From the NCBI GenBank assembly GCA_913009765.1, contig CAJVYT010000123.1, positions 1 to 11,029 on the forward strand: a DNA stretch of 11,029 nt, written 5' to 3'. The DNA is from an uncultured candidate division Zixibacteria bacterium. Its GTDB lineage: Bacteria; Zixibacteria; MSB-5A5; GN15; FEB-12. The translations under genes were made by a program, and so were the position numbers. Under the pieces are notes generated by a model. That model had not been told where the DNA came from, did no database searches, and saw only the letters and a list, made by a program, of their open reading frames with translations. Position 1 is the stretch's first letter, and each line of letters opens with the position of its first letter. Shown here one piece after another: positions 6,577 to 11,029 of this stretch.

Positions 6577-7572
6577 ATGCTGTTAGAAAAAATTCCAAAA
6601 GAGACGCTTCTGTTAATGTATAAAACAATGTTGAAAATAAGAACATATGAAGAAACATTGGGGGAAGTTTATTATGAGGGAAAAACACCTACTTTTGACA
6701 TTTCGTCAGGTCCAATACCAGGTGAGCTTCATTTATCTTCCGGTCAAGAATCTTCGGCAGTGGGAATTTGTATGCATTTGAAGCCAGATGATGCAGTTGT
6801 GGGAACACATAGGGCTCATAATTTTGCCATTGCTAAAGGTGTTGATCTTAGAAAAATGACATGCGAAATTTTTGGTATAGAAACGGGATTCTCAAGAGGA
6901 AAAGGTGGACATATGCATATTTTTGATCCAAATGTAAACTTTAGTTGCAGCGGAATTGTAGGATCAAGCTTTCCGCAAGCCGTGGGAGTTGGAATTGCGG
7001 CTAAGATGCAGAATAAGAATTATGTTGCTGTTGCAGTTGGTGGTGATGGTGGAGCTAATCAAGGTACTTTTCATGAGTCCTTAAATCTTGCATCTCTTTG
7101 GAAATTACCGGTCATATTTGTTATCGAAGACAATAACTGGGCAATTTCCGTAGCAAAAGACAAATCAACGGCTATTTCAGAAAACAGCAAAAGAGCAAAA
7201 GGATATGGTATTCCGGGTGAAAGCGTGGATGGAGAAGATGTCACTATTGTTTACGAAGCTGCAAAAAAAGCGGTTGAAAGAGCAAGAAGAGGTGAAGGGC
7301 CGAGTTTGATAGAAGTAAAAGTCATTAGATTAAGAGGCCATTTTGAGGGAGATCCACAGCTTTATAGATCCAAAAAGGATATGGAAATTGCAAGACAGAA
7401 AGATCCCATCCCTAAGTTCAAAAAACTGCTCCTGGATAAAAACATTCTCACGGAGGCAATGATTGGAAAGACGGAAAGAGATATTGTAAAAGAAATACAT
7501 GAAATAATAGAGTTTGCAAGAAATAGTTCATATCCTGAACCTGAAGAAGCATTAGAAAATGTTTTTGCATAG
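6577..7572 (+). CDS. ThDP-dependent dehydrogenase E1-alpha, divergent subfamily
   Basis: The 331-residue alpha subunit binds thiamine diphosphate and decarboxylates or cleaves the substrate together with E1-beta. The ThDP/Mg motif is G-D-G at 156-158 with N161 and D-N-N at 185-187, and H78-R-A-H81 matches the conserved phosphate/active-site loop. Compared with the E1-alpha at 9486 it has about 15 extra residues near 37-52 (T-P-T-F-D-I-S-S-G-P-I-P-G-E), just before H-L-S-S-G-Q-E. This region lies before the substrate channel loop in the family, so a different substrate is plausible. Translation starts with AGGAGG nine bases before the ATG. It is followed after 11 bases by its beta partner. It may use acetoin, pyruvate or another 2-oxo acid; the sequence does not settle this. 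Confidence 0.93.
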   Translation: MLLEKIPKETLLLMYKTMLKIRTYEETLGEVYYEGKTPTFDISSGPIPGELHLSSGQESSAVGICMHLKPDDAVVGTHRAHNFAIAKGVDLRKMTCEIFGIETGFSRGKGGHMHIFDPNVNFSCSGIVGSSFPQAVGVGIAAKMQNKNYVAVAVGGDGGANQGTFHESLNLASLWKLPVIFVIEDNNWAISVAKDKSTAISENSKRAKGYGIPGESVDGEDVTIVYEAAKKAVERARRGEGPSLIEVKVIRLRGHFEGDPQLYRSKKDMEIARQKDPIPKFKKLLLDKNILTEAMIGKTERDIVKEIHEIIEFARNSSYPEPEEALENVFA

Positions 7573-7583
7573 GAGGAAATAAA

Positions 7584-8588
7584 ATGGCAAGAAAATTACC
7601 AATGTATAAAGCAATATCAGAGTCTATCGAACAAGAGATGGCAAGAGATGATAATGTTTTTGTTATGGGTGAAGATGTGGGAATTTATGGGGGAATATTT
7701 GGAGCGACAACAGGATTAGTAGATAAATTTGGTCCTGAGAGAATAAAAGATACACCCATAAGTGAATCGGCATTCATAGGAGGGGCTTTAGGTGCAGCCT
7801 TAAAGGGAATGCGACCCATCGCTGAACTGATGTTTGTTGATTTCTTTGGGGTAACAATGGATCAAATCTACAATCATATAGCAAAGGTTCATTATATGTC
7901 TAATGGACAGGTTAAAATGCCTATTGTGATAATGACAGCAATAGGTGGAGGTTATGGTGATGCAGCGCAACATTCCCAATGTCTTTATAGCTTGTTTGCA
8001 CATGTTCCGGGATTAAAGGTAGTGATTCCTTCCAATTCATATGATGCAAAAGGCTTAATGACTTCCGCAATCAGAGACAATAACCCGGTTTTATGCTTCC
8101 TCCATAAGGGTATAATGGGGCTTGGATGGATAACCCCGCTTGATGAAGCAATTAAAGATGTCCCGGAAAGTCCATATACGATCCCTATCGGTAAAGGTAA
8201 TGTGATCAAAAAAGGTAATGATATCACAATTGTGACAGTAGCTAAAATGATTTATGAAGCCTTATGGGCAGCAAAAGATCTTGAGAAAGAAGGAATAAGT
8301 GTTGAGGTTATTGATTTAAGAAGTCTTGTACCCCTTGATGAAAAAATTATTTTTAACTCTGTTAACAAAACAGGTAGATTATTGGTAATTGATGAGGATT
8401 ATAAGAGCTATGGTATGTCTGGTGAGATAATCGCGTTAGTTTTTGAAAATATAGGGAATAGCTTAAAAACCTTACCCAAACGATTAGCTTATCCGGATAT
8501 TCCTATTCCTTATAGCAGGGCATTGGAAAAGTTTGCATTACCTGATAAAGAAAAAATAATCAAGGTTGTAAAAGAAATGTTAAGGTAA
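7584..8588 (+). CDS. ThDP-dependent dehydrogenase E1-beta, complete
   Basis: The 334-residue beta subunit completes the E1 heterotetramer with the preceding alpha gene, 11 bases upstream. The pyrimidine-binding domain contains T-P-I-S-E61, the glutamate that activates the ThDP aminopyrimidine, and A-A-Q-H130, the active-site histidine position of E1-beta subunits. The C-terminal transketolase domain has V-I-D-L-R-S-L-V-P-L-D at 242-252 and V-I-D-E-D. A strong RBS, AGGAGG, precedes the ATG. All landmark residues are present, so the pair should be active. It differs at many positions from both other E1-beta pieces in the window, so it is an old paralogue and not a recent copy. Confidence 0.94.
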   Translation: MARKLPMYKAISESIEQEMARDDNVFVMGEDVGIYGGIFGATTGLVDKFGPERIKDTPISESAFIGGALGAALKGMRPIAELMFVDFFGVTMDQIYNHIAKVHYMSNGQVKMPIVIMTAIGGGYGDAAQHSQCLYSLFAHVPGLKVVIPSNSYDAKGLMTSAIRDNNPVLCFLHKGIMGLGWITPLDEAIKDVPESPYTIPIGKGNVIKKGNDITIVTVAKMIYEALWAAKDLEKEGISVEVIDLRSLVPLDEKIIFNSVNKTGRLLVIDEDYKSYGMSGEIIALVFENIGNSLKTLPKRLAYPDIPIPYSRALEKFALPDKEKIIKVVKEMLR

Positions 8589-8599
8589 AGGAAAATTTG

Positions 8600-8833
8600 A
8601 TGAAGGTTGAAATTAATGTCCCGAAGATATCGACGGATACACCCAATGGTGTATTGGTTCATTGGTATAAAGAAAATATGGAAGAGGTAAAGAAAGGGGA
8701 AGAAATTGTCGAGGTAATGATTAAAAAAATTACTGTTACAATTGATTCACCGGCATCCGGAAAATTGCTTATTATGGTTAAGGAAAATGAAGAGATCTCG
8801 CAAGGGCAGGCGATAGGAATAATTGAAACATAG
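8600..8833 (+). CDS. Free-standing lipoyl (biotinyl/lipoyl-like) domain protein
   Basis: The 77-residue product is one lipoyl domain and nothing else. The ATG at 8600 is preferred over the adjacent TTG at 8597; AAAGGA (about 8587-8592) is the RBS. The candidate modified lysine is K43, in V-M-I-K-K-I. Normally the residue before it is acidic (E-T-D-K or E-T-E-K); here it is lysine and the other acidic neighbour is methionine, so recognition by LipB or LipA may be altered. The hairpin partner S-P-A-S-G after it is normal. It starts 11 bases after the E1-beta stop. It is either a stand-alone lipoyl carrier for this E1 or the surviving N-terminus of an E2 whose remaining part decays just downstream. 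The latter is my preferred reading. Confidence 0.8.
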   Translation: MKVEINVPKISTDTPNGVLVHWYKENMEEVKKGEEIVEVMIKKITVTIDSPASGKLLIMVKENEEISQGQAIGIIET

Positions 8834-8888
8834 TTTTTGAAAGAAGCGTTATTTTTAAACAATAAAAACTTTTAAAAAAAGGAATGGG

Positions 8889-9016
8889 ATGGAAAAAAGG
8901 CTAAAGGAAGGTGTGTCCCTAATCGGTATGAGAAAAATAATTGCTGAGCATATCACAAAAGGCTTATCTGTTTCTGCACGGCTTACGGTAATGAGATAGA
9001 TGTATATGGGGTGTCA
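8889..9016 (+). pseudogene. Decayed E2 acyltransferase fragment
   Basis: From 8889 the + frame reads E-G-V-S-L-I-G-M-R-K-I-I-A-E-H, then A-R-L-T-V-M-R and stop (8997-8999). This matches the start of the catalytic domain of the intact E2 (E-L-P-L-I-G-M-R-K-I-I-S-E-H, then A-Q-I-T-V-M-G-E-I-D-A-Y-G). Shifting frame after ATG 8991-8993 restores I-D-V-Y-G-V at 8996-9013, which fits a deletion of about four bases, before a second stop at 9017-9019. The linker, subunit-binding domain and most of the catalytic domain, including the H-x-x-x-D-G active site, are gone. The free-standing lipoyl gene upstream is probably the remaining N-terminus. Confidence 0.85.
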
Positions 9017-9043
9017 TGAGAATCAAACTTATTTTTTAAAAAA

Positions 9044-9071
9044 TTGTATTGGCCATTGGGTCCATTATAAT
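9044..9071 (+). promoter_or_regulatory. Candidate sigma-A promoter for the DUF6506-acoA-acoB unit
   Basis: A consensus -10, TATAAT, at 9066-9071 follows a -35-like TTGTAT at 9044-9049 with 16 bases between. A small perfect inverted repeat (GTACTA 9073-9078, TAGTAC 9082-9087, loop TTG) overlaps the expected transcription start and could be an operator or a 5' mRNA hairpin. The leader to the ATG at 9170 is about 90 bases. Confidence 0.6.
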
Positions 9072-9169
9072 TGTACTATTGTAGTACCGCAGAGAAATTA
9101 GAAAAAATAGGGTTTTACAATATAACCAAGAAACAATATAGCTGAATATTTAAAAGGAGGTATGCTTAA

Positions 9170-9475
9170 ATGACTCTCAAAGCAGCATTTATTTTTTTAG
9201 CTCCAGATGTTGATGCTTCTATAGATAAAAGCATCATAAAGACAAAAGCGGTTGAATTATATGTGGTTGGGGTAAAAAACTACGCAGAAGCAGTCGACAT
9301 CTCAAAAAAACTCTTAGAGGAAGGCATAGAAGCTATTGAATTATGCGGTGGATTTGGAAATATTGGTGTTTCCAAGATTACAGAGGCTGTAAATAACAAG
9401 ATTCCTGTGGGAGTGGTTAGATTTGATACACACCCAGGCTTAAATAATTTAAGTGGCGATAAAATTTTTATGTAA
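9170..9475 (+). CDS. DUF6506-like small protein
   Basis: The 101-residue soluble protein has an alternating beta/alpha pattern (L-K-A-A-F-I-F-L-A-P at the start, then A-I-E-L-C-G-G-F-G at 55-63 and V-R-F-D-T-H-P-G at 83-90). From memory this matches the DUF6506 family; its function is unknown to me. The glycine-rich and R-F-D-x-H-P-G motifs could be a ligand site, but that is a guess. The RBS AAAAGGAGG is strong. Its stop overlaps the Shine-Dalgarno of the acoA-type gene that follows (start at 9486), so translation is probably coupled and the protein is likely to act with this E1 module, for example as an assembly or regulatory factor or an enzyme on the same substrate. There is no signal peptide or membrane segment. 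Confidence 0.75.
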   Translation: MTLKAAFIFLAPDVDASIDKSIIKTKAVELYVVGVKNYAEAVDISKKLLEEGIEAIELCGGFGNIGVSKITEAVNNKIPVGVVRFDTHPGLNNLSGDKIFM

Positions 9476-9485
9476 GGAGGTTACT

Positions 9486-10439
9486 ATGGATAAAGCAAAA
9501 ATGTTTTCTATGTATGAATCTATGGTTAGAATCAGAGAATTTGAAGAAAGAGTGCGAAAAGAATTCGCAGCCGGTAATATTGGGGGTTTTATTCACTTAT
9601 ACAGTGGAGAAGAAGCTGTAGCTGTGGGCACGTGTGCCAATCTTAGAAAAGATGATTATATTACAAGCACTCACAGAGGACACGGCCATGTAATAGCGAA
9701 AGGCGGCAAGACGGATAAGATGATGGCTGAACTGTACGGCAAAAAAACAGGCTATAACAAAGGCAAAGGTGGGTCTATGCATATAGCCGATGTTGAACTT
9801 GGCATACTCGGTGCCAATGGCATTGTTGGAGCTGGCATAACTATAGCAAATGGAGCTGCACTATCTGCAGTTATGAGAGGTACAGATCAAGTGTGCGCAT
9901 GTTTCTTTAGTGATGGCGCATGTAACACTACAAGGTTTCATGAAGGAATTAATTTGGCTTCTATTTGGAATTTGCCTGTTATATTTGTAATAGAAAATAA
10001 TGGTTATGCGGAATCAACACCTGTAACATATTCTACAAAGATAAGAAACCTTGCGGATAGGTCTTGCGCTTATGGCATACCCGGTGTAACAGTAGACGGC
10101 AACGATGTACTCTTTGTATATGATGCAGTAAAAGAAGCAATAGAAAGAGCAAGAAAAGGAGAGGGTCCTACTTTGGTTGAATGTAAAACATACAGATATC
10201 ATGGTCATTTTGAAGGTGATACCCAAGAATATAAAACAAAAAAAGAAATTGACGAGTGGGCAAAAAAAGATCCCATACCAAGATTTGCTAAAAAGCTTAT
10301 AAGTGATAAGGTTATCTCAGAAAGCGAATTAAATGATATTGATAAAAATTTGAAAAAAGAGATAGAAGATGCTGTTAAATTTGCTATAGAAAGCCCATAT
10401 CCAAATGTAAATGAAACTTTTGAAGATGTGTGGGCATAA
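9486..10439 (+). CDS. acoA: Acetoin dehydrogenase E1-alpha (AcoA type)
   Basis: The 317-residue alpha subunit is closest in style to AcoA: G-G-F-I-H-L-Y-S-G-E-E-A-V-A-V-G at 33-48 and H63-R-G-H66. The ThDP motif runs from 142 to N171-N172 with 27 residues between, but the usual G-D-G is S142-D143-G144, and the following segment is A-C-N-T-T-R-F-H-E where relatives have A-S-N-x-G-x-F-H-E. The metal ligand aspartate and the asparagines are kept, so activity is likely. The ATG at 9486 is chosen over an in-frame ATG at 9453 because AAGGAGG (9474-9480) precedes it and 9453 lies inside the DUF6506 gene. The E1-beta gene follows after 24 bases. The substrate is most likely acetoin or a related alpha-ketol/dione, inferred from family resemblance. 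Confidence 0.93.
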   Translation: MDKAKMFSMYESMVRIREFEERVRKEFAAGNIGGFIHLYSGEEAVAVGTCANLRKDDYITSTHRGHGHVIAKGGKTDKMMAELYGKKTGYNKGKGGSMHIADVELGILGANGIVGAGITIANGAALSAVMRGTDQVCACFFSDGACNTTRFHEGINLASIWNLPVIFVIENNGYAESTPVTYSTKIRNLADRSCAYGIPGVTVDGNDVLFVYDAVKEAIERARKGEGPTLVECKTYRYHGHFEGDTQEYKTKKEIDEWAKKDPIPRFAKKLISDKVISESELNDIDKNLKKEIEDAVKFAIESPYPNVNETFEDVWA

Positions 10440-10463
10440 AAAACACAAAAAGGAGGAAGCAAA

Positions 10464-10947
10464 ATGAAAACTGTTACTTATGCTCAAGCATTTAACGAAG
10501 CGGTCGATGAAGAAATGACAAGAGATAAAAATGTATTTGTATTAGGCGAAGATATAGGTCAATTTTGGGGCAATGCGCTGGGTGAATACAAAGGCCTATT
10601 TAACAAATATGGCGCTGAAAGGTTAAGACAAACTCCTATTTCAGAAACAGCTATAGTAGGAGCGGCTATAGGAGCGGCTGCTACAGGAATGAGACCTATT
10701 GCAGTTGTGATGTTTGCTGATTTTTTAGGTGTTCCTATGGATGAAATTTTAAATCAGCTTACAAAAATGAGGTATATGTTTGGCGGTATACTGAAATTGC
10801 CAGTTGTTATTACAAGCTACAGTGGTGCAGGTTTCCAGGCGGCGGCTCAACATTCTAAGAATATGGAAGGACTGTTTATGACCATTCCCGGTTTAAAAAT
10901 AGCATCACCTGCTACTCCGTACGATGTAAAGGGATTAATGAAGTCCG
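10464..10947 (+). CDS. acoB: Acetoin dehydrogenase E1-beta, N-terminal half (3' part missing)
   Basis: About 161 genuine codons of an E1-beta subunit are present: G-E-D-I-G at 28-32, T-P-I-S-E61 (ThDP-activating glutamate) and A-A-A-Q-H130 (active-site histidine). It follows acoA and has the RBS AGGAGG. The open frame continues to 10982, but after the codon ending at 10946 the bases belong to the Illumina adapter; the peptide E-I-G-R-A-S-C-R-E-R-V is its translation and must be removed. The natural gene should be about 330 codons. The fragment at 172-447 has the missing C-terminal type and begins at about residue 243 of this family, so if they are one gene roughly 81 codons lie unsequenced between the contig ends. 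Confidence 0.93.
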
Positions 10948-11005
10948 AGATCGGAAGAGCGTCGTGTAGGGAAAGAGTGTAGATCTCGGTGGTCGCCGTA
11001 TCATT
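10948..11005 (-). other. Illumina P5 adapter, reverse complement (technical sequence)
   Basis: It starts AGATCGGAAGAGCGTCGTGT and ends GTCGCCGTATCATT, the exact reverse complement of the 58-base adapter at 113-170. It truncates the E1-beta gene and creates a false stop at 10980-10982. Confidence 0.99.
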
Positions 11006-11029
11006 AAAAAAAAAAAAAACAAGAAAAAA
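11006..11029. other. A-rich tail after adapter (technical)
   Basis: The run is almost all A, interrupted by one C and one G. Sequencing past the end of an adapter commonly yields such a tail. It mirrors the T-run before the left adapter and is not genomic. Confidence 0.95.

Noticed and set aside
9453..9485. N-terminal extension of the AcoA-type E1-alpha from the ATG at 9453
   Set aside because: The extension overlaps the DUF6506-like gene, and a strong AAGGAGG directly before 9486 marks the true start.
10205..10462. 85-codon minus-strand frame opposite acoA
   Set aside because: Complementary shadow of a clear E1-alpha gene, with no motif of its own.
1..11029. CRISPR array, tRNA or rRNA gene
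   Set aside because: I saw no regularly spaced direct repeats, cloverleaf with a conserved T-arm, or rRNA-like block.

Overview
The window reads as a low-GC, strong-Shine-Dalgarno (AGGAGG-type) genome fragment from an anaerobic Firmicute, probably a clostridial or acetogenic lineage. It is an accessory locus for a thiamine-diphosphate/lipoamide dehydrogenase complex of the acetoin dehydrogenase (Aco) / 2-oxo-acid dehydrogenase type. The taxonomic call is inferred from composition, ribosome binding sites and protein style; no rRNA or other marker is present.

Layout. Both ends are technical: a full 58-base Illumina P5 adapter lies at 113-170 and its reverse complement at 10948-11005, flanked by T-rich/unplaced and A-rich sequence. 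Genuine genomic DNA therefore runs from about 171 to 10947. Left block, all on +: the 3' end of an E1-beta gene (172-447), a VOC/glyoxalase-fold protein (458-952), E2 acyltransferase (1021-2235), lipoate synthase lipA (2284-3165), dihydrolipoamide dehydrogenase E3 (3223-4608) and octanoyltransferase lipB (4693-5370). Middle block (5371-6576) has no + strand gene. It holds an IS1634-like transposase remnant on the minus strand, a perfect 12-bp hairpin, two copies of a REP-like repeat, a 47-codon minus-strand ORF with a strong RBS, and a possible promoter facing right. Right block, on +: a divergent E1-alpha/E1-beta pair (6577-8588), a free-standing lipoyl domain (8600-8833), a decayed E2 fragment (8889-9016), a well-formed promoter candidate (9044-9071), a DUF6506-like protein (9170-9475), a canonical acoA-type E1-alpha (9486-10439) and the 5' half of an E1-beta gene (10464-10947) cut by the adapter.

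How the genes work together. E1-alpha/E1-beta perform the ThDP-dependent C-C cleavage, E2 carries the acyl group on its lipoyl lysine to CoA, and E3 reoxidises dihydrolipoamide with NAD+. LipB and LipA attach an octanoyl group to the lipoyl domain and then insert sulfur, so the locus encodes its own cofactor assembly. Two different E1 pairs plus a third E1-beta end fragment accompany a single intact E2 and E3. This suggests either exchangeable E1 modules feeding one core, or a duplicated operon whose second E2 has decayed. The two broken E1-beta pieces at the contig ends could be halves of one gene if the template is circular or tandemly repeated; the sequence alone cannot decide this.
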